In this document: positions 12,349-24,077 of the stretch, one piece after another
Layout of the letters: each line of letters starts with the position of its first letter
How positions within the stretch are numbered: position 1 is the stretch's first letter
Source of the DNA: Rhizophagus irregularis
Taxonomy: Eukaryota; Glomeromycota; Glomeromycetes; Glomerales; Glomeraceae
NCBI RefSeq assembly: GCF_026210795.1
Contig: NC_089436.1
Location: 2,852,001-2,916,000, forward strand
DNA: 64,000 nt
Reading direction: 5' to 3'
Translations under genes and position numbers: made by a program
The notes under the pieces: model-generated
The model's input: only the letters and a program-made list of their open reading frames with translations
Databases searched by the model: none
Told to the model about the DNA's origin: nothing

Positions 12349-14225
12349 ATATTTATAATATAAATTTTATATTATATAAGATTATAGTTTATTTATTTAT
12401 TTTATTAAAAATTTTATATATTTCATATTTTTTATGTATTATTAAACATTTTATTAATAAATAAATTTTTTTATATTAAATATTATATAATTATATAATA
12501 AATTTTAATTATTAAAATTTTACCAATAATATAACTTTTAAAACCAAAAATTGTATGTATTTTTATATACTTTACAAGTTTACTTAAAATATTAAAATAA
12601 GTTTTAAAGTAAATTTTAAGAAAAATTAACTTTTTTGATTTTTTTTTCTTTATATAGATAAAATCAAATTTTGGATTTATAACCTTTTTTGGTGCCTTAA
12701 ATAAACTTGTAGAGCATATAAAAATACATATAAATAATGTGAAAAAAGGTGAAAATATATAAAAAAATATGATAATAATCACATATCTGTATTTAAAAAA
12801 TATTATTTATATATAAAAAACAATTATTTATCATTTTTAACAGTTAATTTCTAATTAACTACTGGCTTAATTTTTATAAAATTTGATTTATTTAAATCTT
12901 TTTAATTCTTGAGAATATTCCTTTCATATTAAGTACATATGATATTAATTATTATTTACGGTATACAAAAATGTGGATTTAATAACAACAATTGAAGAAT
13001 TGAAGATTTGACATGAAAAAAAAGAAAACATTCTTTATTGTTTTACTAACCTCCATTTTGTATTATTTTGTATTGTTTAAGAAATAAACCATATATAACT
13101 ATAAGTAATTGGAAATTTATAATGAATAAAATGAACAAGAGGTGACATTTTCTAAGTAAAAAAATATAATCATTAAAATCATTTTACCAATTTTAACTCA
13201 CGAACACGCTTAAAATATAAAGAAATATCAATAGAATGGATTCTAAAATGATCGTTTGACACATTTTAACATAAAATAAAGACTAAAAAAGTAAAAATAT
13301 TGAAAAATTCAATCTTACATATATCTTTGAGATTAACAATTTACACTAATTTAAAGAACTTTTATATGTTCACTTTTTTTATCATTTGAACTTACCTAAT
13401 CAATAATACTCCTTTACTCCTTTGCGTAATATTATGCTATAAGCTATTACAAAAAAAGCACCAATAACAAAACGATTTCAAAAGATATTTAAAAAACCTT
13501 TTAAAAAAAATTGTATTGAAAATGACCCCAATTATATTCCAATAATATTTAGTTAAAAATTTGAAATTTTTTTAAAAGTTTGTCTTGTATTCATATTGAA
13601 ATACTCAAATTATTATTAAGCCCATATGGTATGATATGGTTTTTAATCTATAGCGTACAGACTTGTAAAAAAACCATATGTAAGTAGATTTTCAGTATAC
13701 AAATAAATAACAATAAGATAAAATATAATCAAAATACAAATAAAAAAAATTTTAATTTCTAATTCTATATTAAAGAGAAATTTACTTTTACACGTTTGCA
13801 TTTTAATTTGTATATTGCTAATATAAATACTTTTATACCAGTTCTTTCAGGTTTATTAAGAATAAATAATTGCAAAAAGAACATAAGCAGAAGGTTATAG
13901 TTACATAATTTATAATAATCTAATTAATTATGAAAGAAACAGCACTAGAATGTTGGCTTCTCTATTCTTAGTCTGTATCAAGGCAGAGCTTTATTTATAA
14001 TAAACAGAATTACAATAAATTGTTTCTAAATACATATCAAAAATTATTTAATATAAAAATAACTTAAAATATATCAATAATACAAAATAAATTAATAATA
14101 AAACATAAAGTCTATAATAAATTTAGGGTGGTCTCTTCACATGTGTTTTATTGAGTTAAAGTAATAACAAGTTTTGCTGAGGATGTATTTTCATGTCATC
14201 AGTCTTTTTCACTTTTTTGCATGTG
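12349..14225. other. Extremely AT-rich intergenic stretch
   Basis: No gene supported. A 99-codon minus-strand ORF at 12483-12782 is Lys/Ile/Phe low-complexity translation of AT-rich DNA. Confidence 0.5.
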
Positions 14226-15020
14226 TTTTTTACACTTTATGCATTCCATTTTTCTCATCACTTTACTAAAAGCAGTCATATCAGTTTTTTTTATTCTGAC
14301 ACCCTCTGATAAAGCGTTCCACTTTTCTAACATCATTTTACTAAAAGCAGTCATAAATTTTTTTTATTCTGACACCCTCTGGTAAAGCATTCCATTTCTC
14401 TAACATCATTTTACTAAAAGCAGTCATATAAGTTTTTTTATTCTGACACCCTCTGGTAAAGCATTCCATTTTTCTAACATCATTTTACTAAAAGCAGTCA
14501 AATAAGTTTTTTTTATTCTGACACCCTCTGATAAAGCGTTCCACTTTTCTAACATCATTTTACTAAAAGCAGTTATATAAATTTTTTTTATTCTGATACC
14601 CTCTGGTAAAGCATTCCACTTTTCTAACATCATTTTACTAAAAGCAGTCATATAAGTTTGTTTTATTCTGACACCCTCTGATAAAGCGTTCCATTTTTCT
14701 AACATCATTTCACTAAAAGCAGTCATATCAGTTTTTTTATTCTGATAAGGCATTCCATTTTTCTAACCATTCTATATTATATTGAATAGTTAGATCCCAT
14801 TGAGTCTGGAGGTTATCCTTGTCATTTTCGTCAAGGTCTGGGTTGGCTAAAGCATGTTCGCGGTCTTTTCGTTTTCTGGTAAGGCATTCCATTTCTCTCT
14901 TATCATCTTGCTAAAAATGAACATATCAGTCTTTTTCGCCCTCTGGTGATGCATTTTTTAACACCCTCTGGCAAGGCGTTCCACTTTTCTGACATCATTT
15001 TACTAAAGGCGGACATCTTA
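14226..15020 (-). repeat. 75-bp coding-phase tandem repeat, seven units plus degenerate edge units
   Basis: The phrase ACTAAAAGCAGTCAT recurs at 14266, 14341, 14414, 14488, 14563, 14638 and 14713, giving spacings of 75, 73, 74, 75, 75 and 75. On the minus strand the four upstream units stay open (14753-14424) and each encodes TAFSKMMLEKWNALPEGVRI plus about five residues, with L/S and G/I variants. Single-copy, more divergent versions lie just upstream on the minus strand: MSAFSKMMSEKWNALPEGVK near 15015 and FSKMIREKWNALPENEK near 14930, along with ALANPDLDENDKDNLQTQWD near 14830. This looks like amplification of one exon-sized helix from a larger gene now broken. The helix resembles the second helix of an HMG box (EKWNALPE), but that is a weak guess. 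Confidence 0.75.
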
Positions 15021-17510
15021 ATGTATAGTTTTAAAACTTTATAAAATAATAAAATAGCAATAACTCCTATAATCATTTTAAGATCTTTATCTGTATCCTT
15101 CCAGATTTTAGCACATCCTAAAAAAAAAATATTATAAAATTAGTTTATTAAAAGAAGAAAACAACAAATAAAAAAATTAAATAAATAATTTTAAAAATAA
15201 ATATAAAACATATATTAATCAAACATCTTATTAATTTATAGTATAATCTATTATAAACTCAATAAATTACATTTAAAGCTATTAACTAGGTTTCTTATTT
15301 CTATTGAGTAATAAGTTTTTTTTCTCAGTTTTTTTTTAAAAAATTTCAAAGAATAAAAAAAAAAGACTACTGCTTGTATTTAAGTAAAATAATTGCCAAA
15401 TATTCTTTTAAAAATTCTCTTACCTAACTTAAAATCTTGGTGCAAAACTGATAGGGAGCTGATGGGAGTTTAAAATGAAAATAGTTTTTCGTTATTTGGT
15501 CCAAGTAAATTCTTTTATATTTGTATCCATATGGTCATGTAACACAACATTATTTAGTGTGCATTACGATTGTAAAATTTCCTAATTTAGGCTGATTTTG
15601 TAATTAATTCCGCATATCCAATCACTCAATTTTGTATCACAGGTGACTAGACTCTGATTTTTCATTGGTTATTATAATGATTTAATATATCAACTATGAA
15701 AGCATTTTTTTACATCTTCAATGTTAATTATCATCTCTATAGAATTGATATGAATCCAAACAGATATTTTACAATAAAAATTAAATATTTTCAGCACTAT
15801 AGCAAAAGTTTTTCAACTATAGTAATTGTAAAAATATATGTTTACCAGTATCCGTTTGAAAATAAGGCATTTATTATCACCAGAACCAGTCATTTTTGCT
15901 TTATTAATCTAGCATCTACAACTTATATATAAATTCAGGATAGGAGTTGAAAGCAGCTGCAGTTTGGTATATAATGTGAGAGTTCATTATTATTATAATA
16001 AAATTATCATTTATTCATATATTATTATGCATTATGTGTTTTTCCAAGTAAATTGTTAATTGGTTATTTGCATGATACTATGCAAAGATAGCAAGGTGAG
16101 GAATATAGGTAGATATTTTGAATTAAATTTGAATTTGAGAAGATTGCCTATTATGATTTTTATTTTTAGCTTTTTTCTAATTTCATTTTTAGGTTTAACA
16201 ACATCAATTTTTTACAAAGATTTATATTATTTTAAAAGTTATAAACTAATAAATGAAAAAAGGAAATTGTATAATAATCTTTCATATTTTATTGTATGTA
16301 GGGAAATGTCTTTAAGAATCAAAGTCTAATCTTCATCATTTCATTCCTCCTTGAATTCAATGATAGAATGTTCATATATAATGTACTTTGGCAGGTTCAT
16401 TTACATTTGTTTTATATTGGAAATATTCGTGGCTTGAAATTTTATTTTGGTATTTTAAAAGGCACAAAAATATTTTGGGCAATGTAGAGTGATGTACATT
16501 TATAAGCCCCATTTTATTGAAAAAGCCACTGCAAAGCAATGTAACGTTCCTGAAACTTTGTGTGGTATTTAAAGTTCTAGGACTGATGATTATATTTGAA
16601 ATATGAATTCAGTTATAAGAGGCTTTTTAGTCAAGTGCTTGAGCGCTTGTTATAAAAATACAAATAAAAAGCCTTATGTTATACCAATAACAATATCTTA
16701 CATAAACACAATTGTTTAAGATGATAATTGAATGGCGCAATATGGCTTTTAAAGTGGCTTAATGTTTTATTAAGAATTAATAAAATTTCAGTAATTTTAT
16801 TGGATGTTCTATTTCTGTAGAATGAACTTAATTTTGATTGATACACTGTGCTTATTTAGAAACTAAATCTATGAAAAATATATATACTTAAATGTACTAA
16901 AATAGACTTAAAATACAATTAAAACTATCTGATGAAAAGATAGGAACCAAACATAATGAGTAATATGAGTAATAATAACTTGTAATTAGATAATTAAATA
17001 ATATTTATTTGTAATAATGTGATATAAAAGATATATGATATAATATACCTATAAGTAATTATTATATATATAATATAATAAGTGTTGAAGAATTTTATAT
17101 TTTTTAATGTTTTTAATAGAAAGTTTTAAAAACATTTCTAGATATTTTCTTTTTTGTAAATTTCGGGTTCAAGAGCGGAATGCAAAAATACATGGTACAT
17201 TTCACAATAGGTGTTGTCCTACCATCAAAGTTTTTTTTGATAGATGTATAATAGAATAAGCATAATTCGCATAATAATACAATATGAGTCAAATTGTAGT
17301 ATCACCAAATTTCAGATTTTTTGATTGATAAAATCATTGATCATCAACAATCAATAAATGTATATTTTATTTAGATTGAGTAAATTTACAAGCAACTTCA
17401 TATAAAATACTACTTAATGATTAACCAATTGTCCTTATAATATAATCATACGTGGTAATCTTTAATCTATCAAAATTTTGCACTTTTAATATTATACAAC
17501 CCAAATCACT
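15021..17510. other. Intergenic, no gene seen
   Basis: Two short plus-strand ORFs (15696-15932, 16060-16329) are hydrophobic and have no recognisable domain or splice context. I treat the stretch as noncoding. Confidence 0.45.
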
Positions 17511-17527
17511 TCACTTCATCTTTAAAA

Positions 17528-18723
17528 TCAAAACAATTCATCATCATAAGTTTTCGCAAAATTAAATTTTTTAATAGCCAAATACTTAACGGTCTTAACC
17601 CTTTTCTTTTTCATAATATATTCATTTATAGAGGGTAAATCACTTTGGTCATTAAATATCAATAATTTCTTAATAAAGGTATTTTGAGAATTCTTTAGAA
17701 GCACTTTCAATGTGGTAAAGTTTAAAATGTAAATATTTTAATTTAGAAGGAAGAATTTGTCCTAAATTTTGTATTATTATTGAACTACATTCAGTTCGAA
17801 TCACCATGGGCTGTACATTAACATTTTCAATTAAATATAATTTTGATAAGTAAACTGACTTCCAATTGTATAAAAATCAAAACTAATTTTATATTTTTAC
17901 AATATTTCAAATAATAATATTTTTGATGCTTCATAACTGGAATTAAACCTAAAGTTATTGTATTTAAAGTATTTGAACAATTGTATATATTTGATGATAA
18001 TAATGATTTAAATAAAGATAAATAATTTTTATTTATTAAAATTTTCTTAAGATTTTGACGTAAATGAACTATTGATTGTAATATGGAATTTTTAATTATC
18101 CTACATTGATACTATAAAATTTCAAATTTCTAATATTGTGAATTAATTCAAGAATATTATTGATAAATTCGTTACAAAAAATCATTGTATCCTCAATTTC
18201 GAGGGTATGTAAATTTACTTCATTTTCAAAAAATATTGTTAATAGTGGTACATATATATTTAACCTATTAATATGACATAGTGAATAAAATAAAATTATA
18301 TGTATTTAAATATTTTAAAAAACTAAGATAATTGAATAGCGTATTTGAAGGTATGTAATGAATTATCAATAATTTTATATCTATTTAATATCATCATTTA
18401 AGTATTAGTTATTTACTAATCTAGTAGTATATAAATGGGTTATCATCCAAAGGATGATGACCCATTTATATACTAAACTAGATCAGTAAATTACTTTTTT
18501 ATCATCCTAGATATACTAATTGGTCCGCCAGTTTATAACTGGCGGAAAAAATCCTAAATACCAGGTGATTAGTAAATATTAATAACACGATATTTTGATT
18601 TTCCCATAATAACGGAATCGTTAAACGACACCATAATCTGTTAACTAAAATGCATGAATGTAAAGTTGAATAATCCTTTTGGAAATATTTTATAATTTTA
18701 TATGTTAAAAGGGGAGGTATCAA
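17528..18723 (-). pseudogene. F-box/LRR-like protein pseudogene
   Basis: The N-terminal piece reads PPLLTYKIIKYFQ, then STLHSCILVNRLWCRLTIPL, the F-box signature of the large F-box family in these fungi (substrate adaptors of SCF ubiquitin ligases). Foreign hairpin sequence begins shortly after. Further down the minus strand, family-like sense appears in several frames: FFENEVNLHTLEIEDTMIF, IHNIRNLKFYSIN, SNIYNCSNTLNTITLG. The end is intact from 17710: LLIFNDQSDLPSINEYIMKK, with a TGA at 17528. Stops and frameshifts plus the insertion make it a dead copy. Length of the original would have been roughly 400-450 residues. Confidence 0.75.
18395..18548. mobile_element. Hairpin insertion (MITE-like) inside the F-box pseudogene
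   Basis: Arms centred at 18449-18451 pair TAGTATATAAATGGGTTATC with its inverted copy (one mismatch over 24 bases). Weaker pairing extends through ATCTAG and AGTAATTTACT on both sides. A second perfect hairpin, CCGCCAGTT-TAT-AACTGGCGG, lies at 18525-18545. F-box sense stops just before this block. No clear target duplication was found. Confidence 0.6.
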
Positions 18724-19029
18724 ATTGTTGTTATTACGCCGATCTTAGTAAATTTATATTCATTTTCGGGAGTGATTGATTCCGATATTGTCGCACAATT
18801 CGTCATATTTTAATATTGTTATGAAGTCGCAGTAACTGATCGATCAAATTCATAAATTCATGGCATAATTGATATTTACAACTGGTGCTCAAGCACAGGT
18901 GTCACGTAATAATATATATCACGTAACTTCGAAACTTTTGGTTATTACCTTTGATATTACTATTATGAAAAAAAAAACTCTTTCCGCTTTCCATCATTTT
19001 TATTAAATTTCCGCAGTAACTCACCAAAA

Positions 19030-20080
19030 ATAAATAAATAAATAAATATCTACGAGGAGAGAGGATCACGGGGTGGCCTCTGATGGAAAGTACTCCTCTA
19101 ACTTACCCTCCGACTTTCAGGAAAGATGGACATAATATATCCAGACCTAGACGCTCTCGCCATGTCTGAAAGTCTAAGTTCTGGCCACGGCCTTATTTCT
19201 GCTCCGACTTGTAGCCTCTGGATTCCTCAAAAAGAACGTGAAAACCATCGCAATACACCACGCACAATTTTACTACTTAAACCCTGATGGGTTCCCTAAA
19301 AAAGGCAGTATATACAAACTTAAACCGCAATATATTGACTTGTGGATTATACAAACTTTTGCCCATACCTTAGACCAGGCCTCTTTGGATCGGCTTAGTC
19401 ACATGCACAACAACTCAACAAGATAACTTACCCCTTATGAAAATGTACCACGAACATTTTGATACATCATAGCTCGAAATCGAACCGATACATTTACACG
19501 CTAACATCGCTGAAATTTCCTATTTGGGGAAATTTTTATACAAAGAAACTTACTTATATTGATTTTATATATAAAAAGCAAAACCTTCCAGAACTTTTCT
19601 GTAAACAACCACGTGATAAGTATCATACGAAGATCTCCTCACTATTCGTTGACAGCTCTTACTGAGAAAATCCAACCTAGAATCTAACTACAACCCCATC
19701 ACAGAGTCACTTACGAAACATCGGTGGCTCTCAGAATACACCCTCTTTCTGTTCCCAGCTTTTTCATTTTATTTCGTGGTGGAAGTTAGTGGGCTTTATA
19801 TAGCTCTTTTACGTACAATAGCAGTTATAAATGATAGAAAATTTTTTCAGCGTCCGGGTTTATCGTGTCGAGGGTTTTTTTCTTTCTTTTTTTATTTTTT
19901 TTCTCTTATGTACAATGCAGGTCATGCCTAGCGTTTGTTTTTTATAAATAACAGGCAATACGATCACTTTTTCGGAGGAGGTTGGGTTTTAACGTTCAGA
20001 TAGGTATTGTAGTTTAACCTTTTGTAAGGGCTCTATCCTTCAGGCTCGTTGGACCTCCGTCATTGTCTACATGTAAAAAA
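19030..20080 (+). other. GC-richer retroelement-like debris
   Basis: Composition rises sharply against the flanks. Coding sense appears in shifting frames: MKTIAIHHAQFYYLNPDGFP (19238 on), KMYHEHFDTS followed by LEIEPIHLHANIAEISYLGK (about 19440-19540), and KQPRDKYHTKISSLFVDSSY (ends 19665). A noncoding tail with long T-runs follows, ending in AAATCAAATAAAATAAAA at about 20078. That layout (broken ORF, GC-richer 3' tail, A-rich end) suggests the 3' end of a non-LTR retroelement on the plus strand. No diagnostic RT or endonuclease motif is visible, so the class is uncertain. Confidence 0.4.
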
Positions 20081-20089
20081 TCAAATAAA

Positions 20090-20950
20090 ATAAAAACATA
20101 AATAATATTTAATATTATTCGAAACTTATTGTTATTATAAACTGAGAATCTTTATAATACAATAGACTAATCTTTATTGTTTTGAGTACAACTATTTAAC
20201 TACATAACTTTACAACCTTGCTAATCTATACAAAGCTAAACTAATACATAACTATCCCAAGTATTCATTTTCTTTGTAACTCAACGAGTTTTATTACGAC
20301 TGTAAATGGTCAATTATGGTTAAAAAATATTCATTATAATTCGAATGTCGTGATTTGTTAGAAATGAACAAGTTCAAAATAAATCACATTTAATATATTT
20401 TACATTTTATAGTGTTAACTCCCCTTTAATCATGAACTCTTGTTGCTTAATAATGTTTATTTGTCATATTTTGTTAGTATTTTGTATATCAATCAATAAC
20501 AAAAATCAATACTTAAAATAAAAAAATTTTTTTTATTATTATTTTGTAAACAATTAATTCCTCTCTAAAAGGAAATTTATTGAAATTTAAATTTGTAAGT
20601 GAAATGAATTGTCTTACACGTACTTTATTATTAAAAAAAGGGTAATAAAAAGGAAAACAACAGATAAAAAAGGAGAATAAGGATTAAGATTATGAAGTTA
20701 TAGACTTCTAGGATTTGATGGAGTTAATGAAGTATTTAGTAAATCTTATAATTATAATAGGAGACAGACACAAACTAACACAAACCACCGATTTTATTAA
20801 GTTGTTAAAAGTTAATTATAATTATTCATATGAATAAAAAGATGTATATAAAGGTAAATACGTCATGATTAGGTAAATAAAAGCTACAATATAACCATAC
20901 GTATTGATATTGTTGAGTAATTGATTTAATTGATTGCAGATATTGATATC
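20090..20950. other. Intergenic, no gene seen
   Basis: AT-rich sequence without supported features. Confidence 0.45.
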
Positions 20951-21084
20951 ATTTGATCATTGTACAACAAAAAAAATAATATTTATACAGTTCTTTTCTT
21001 TTTCTTAATACATATCTCTCCTCCATCTCTTTCATTCCTCCTTCAAACACAACTAAATATTTTTTTTATAAATATTTTCTTTTC

Positions 21085-21395
21085 AAATAAATATCTAACA
21101 AATACCTTTTTTTCACACGCAAATAAATACCTTTTTTTTCACGCGCAAATAAATACAATAAATACCTTTTTTTACGCGCAAGTGAATACCTTTTTTTCAC
21201 GCGTAAGTAAATATCTTTTTTTCACGCGCAAGAGAAATACCTTTGTTTTCACGCGCAAATAAATACAATAAATACCTTTTTTTTCACGCGAAAGTGAATA
21301 CCTTTTTTCACGCGTAAGTAAATATCTTTTTTTCACGCGCAAGTAAATACCTTTTTTTTCAAGTACCTTTTTTCACGCGCAAGTAAATACTAAAA
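21085..21395 (+). repeat. Minisatellite of CACGCGCAAGTAAATACCTTTTTT type
   Basis: About eleven units of 25-35 bp alternate a GC-rich block (CACGCGCAA or CACGCGTAA), AATAAATACC or GTAAATACC, and a T-run of 6-8. Some units carry an extra AATACAATAAATACC. Any reading frame through it is a by-product (KYLFFHAQ-type repeats). The regular CACGCG boxes in otherwise AT-rich DNA are striking. Confidence 0.85.
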
Positions 21396-21479
21396 CGGAA
21401 AAAAAGATAGATCAACATCAAGAACTGTATTTACTGCCTTTGGACAACATATGGGTAATGAGTTTCATTAGCTATTAAA

Positions 21480-22350
21480 AACTTGTTTGTAAGTTTAGAC
21501 GTTTTGTGGTTCTTGCCAAATTTGGTACCTACTATATTTACGATACTGCAGTTTTATTACTGTTATCATTCTTCCTTTGGTTACGCATCGCGAATATTCA
21601 CTTGTTTTTCCTTCTCAATAGAGCTTGTATAGGAAGTAATGAATATTCAAAATACCGCCGAACTTACCGCTCTGGAAAACTCTTCTCTTAAAGCCTCTAT
21701 TCACGCTCCAGCTTCTGGTTCCGTTCTTCTCATTCTCCTGCGGATCCTCTTCTACTACTAGAGCTCCTTCGATAGGGGACTAGCTAACACTAAACGAGGC
21801 TAGGTTGAATCATTAAGTGGTAAGTATAATTATAATAGTTCGCCGGATGGACGTATGTGTAGGTGTAACACTGCAGGGTTCACTGAAAGTCTTCCGGATG
21901 GTGAACTGTTATGATTGACATAGGGGTTTATGTGCTCGTAGTACGTACCATTTGCTACAGGCTAGTAGCTATCTGCTTCTGTGCACGAAGCCATAGCTAC
22001 AATGATGCCATATAGGTGATCCCCAAGCTGATCCATATGGAAGGGAAGGCCAGGTTCCCGTTTGAAATGACACATATCTCCTATGCCATGTCACTTACTT
22101 AATTATTGTTATTGAATATTATATGAGTCCATTTACCATAGATCCTATGATGGCCACATGGGTGTCCTGGGGTTCCCTGCTTAGGCATAATTAACAGGGT
22201 GGTAAACCTCATATGGTATGAGGTGATAGTGACTAAAAAATTTGTAAATTTTGTTCTTTAAAATAGGTGTCTTAACGTTGGCGCCAGTGAAATTCTTACT
22301 TCTTATGCAATTATGGCTATTAATCAGGGTAATTCTGAAGGGCAGTTGAA
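21480..22350 (+). other. GC-richer LTR-retroelement-like debris
   Basis: A short frame near 21640 reads MNIQNTAELTALENSSLKAS, then continues with frame slips as serine-rich sequence and LLLLELL. This coiled, gag-like start is suggestive only. A TTGGCGCC motif at 22279 precedes ATGGCTATTAATCAGGG; a TGGCGCC box is what a primer-binding site of an LTR retrotransposon can look like, with the following ATG as a gag start (soon stopped by TGA). No paired LTR was found in the window. Confidence 0.3.
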
Positions 22351-22359
22351 GATGTGAGC

Positions 22360-23860
22360 TGGGATATAGATTTTTACTCCCATAGACAAATAGAACTTTT
22401 CAATTATAGAGTTTTTCTTTTTTTTTTAGTTTTATTTTTGGTTATTTTTCTTTTTATTCTTGTTGTTTTCTTTTTTCTTTTAATTATATATGTAGCTATT
22501 TTTTCTTATTCGTTTCTCATTCTGTTTGAGGTTACATTTAATATTGACTTAGTAATATTATGTTATTTGTTAAATATATAGCTTTTTATTTAAATTAATA
22601 CGTTTTTTACATTCATGATATCTTTATAATTAATTGGATTTGGGGAAAATTTTGTGTATAAATGTATATGAGCGTATGAAGTTATATAGTACGTATATAT
22701 GATAATAAAGTACACAGACATAATTGTATTTAGTGTAAAAAATATATAAAATTATGATGATCTACTAGCATTAAAAAATATAGTGCCAGTAAAATTTGAT
22801 AATTCCGGCCAACGGTGATAATCACCCCCGGTGATTTGAAGTAAAAATCTTATTTTTTATCCCACGGTTCCTAATAATAATTCATGATACTTTTTTCTTG
22901 ATATTCTCACAATGTTTATTAAAAGGTGGATAAAAAGTTTAGTATTGGACAAGAAAATTATTAGTTAAAAAGGTATATTAAAGATTTTTATGGTCGGAAC
23001 TGTGATATAAAATAGTTATTTCACGGAGTCACTGGAGTATCATGATTTCACAATTCCGCTATAAAATAACTATACTATCCATCAGTATATATTTTTTATG
23101 TACATAAGATAATGTATTTTATATTATGAAATATACAATAAAACATGCTAAAGAAAAATATGTTTTGGTTGAACTATGTAAACTTACATTTTTATTTTGA
23201 ATATTTTCGCTAACAGGGCGTTTTCATTTAACAATTTTATTAAATGCTAGTTAAAACCATAAAAACTTTTAAAAAATGATTATTATTACAAAAATACTAT
23301 TATTAGAGTTTTCTTAGTCTATAAAAAACTTCTTATCATTAATAAGCTACTAATATATTCCTGTTTAAATTAATTTTAATCGCTATATTTTGAAGCACAA
23401 CAATCACAAACGAAATTAGAAATGAGACATTAAATCCATCCTTATATAATTTGACAATTTAACAGTAAATAATAATAAATTTAAGTGTAACAAAGACATT
23501 TTTTGCATACACAGCGAACATTTGTATTTGCCTTTCAATTTAGATAATACTTTTGCATAATACTTACGATATAGATAGCTATGAGAAATTCTTTGAAATG
23601 TTTCTTGTTTTCTGACTTGCTTCTTCAACCACTTTTTCATAATTTGAGGTTATAAATTTCGTAAATACAGAACCTTGATCATGTGAATCAAAGTAATTCA
23701 TTCAATTTCCTTTCACTGTCATATTGTCTAATGTATCATATAATGTGAACTGGAATCCAAACAGGTACCATCCATCTAAAGAAATTTGATAGTGCAGGCT
23801 ATGCTTTAATATTTATATTTGTTTATTAGTTGTAGTGATTTTGATTTATTTTTTATTTTT
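22360..23860. other. Intergenic, no gene seen
   Basis: AT-rich. A GGCCAACGGTGATAATCACC patch at 22808 resembles motifs in the inverted-repeat elements at 40.7 kb and 46.8 kb. The small ORFs here are hydrophobic or basic and unsupported. Confidence 0.4.
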
Positions 23861-23875
23861 ATTTTTATGTTTCAG

Positions 23876-23994
23876 ATGTAACCCAATTGAAGTACAAATT
23901 ACAAGGACAACATATAAATGAGCCGAAAGTAATTCTATCGCTAACAATCAAACCGCCTACGGAGGCGATGTCTCCTGACCTTGAAGATAAATGA
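23876..23994 (+). pseudogene. Orphan exon, unknown protein
   Basis: After a T-rich tract and a TTTCAG acceptor, an open segment reads DVTQLKYKLQGQHINEP, then VILSLTIKPPTEAMSPDLED, and stops at TGA (23992-23994). The composition is protein-like and less AT-rich. No upstream exon could be joined. It may be the last exon of a dead gene. Confidence 0.3.
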
Positions 23995-24077
23995 GAAATG
24001 GATCAGATCCAAGATCGTCACCAGAACTCACGTGCCAGCCCGGAAAAAAATAAAATATGAGAGCACACATAACAATA

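Noticed and set aside
12483-12782. 99-codon minus-strand membrane-like ORF
   Set aside because: Lys/Ile/Phe low-complexity translation of extremely AT-rich DNA.
14230-14760. CRISPR-like regular repeats
   Set aside because: Head-to-tail 75-bp units without distinct spacers in a eukaryotic context; a minisatellite.
22354-22581. 75-codon hydrophobic ORF
   Set aside because: T-rich DNA produces Phe/Leu/Ile runs; no start context or homology.
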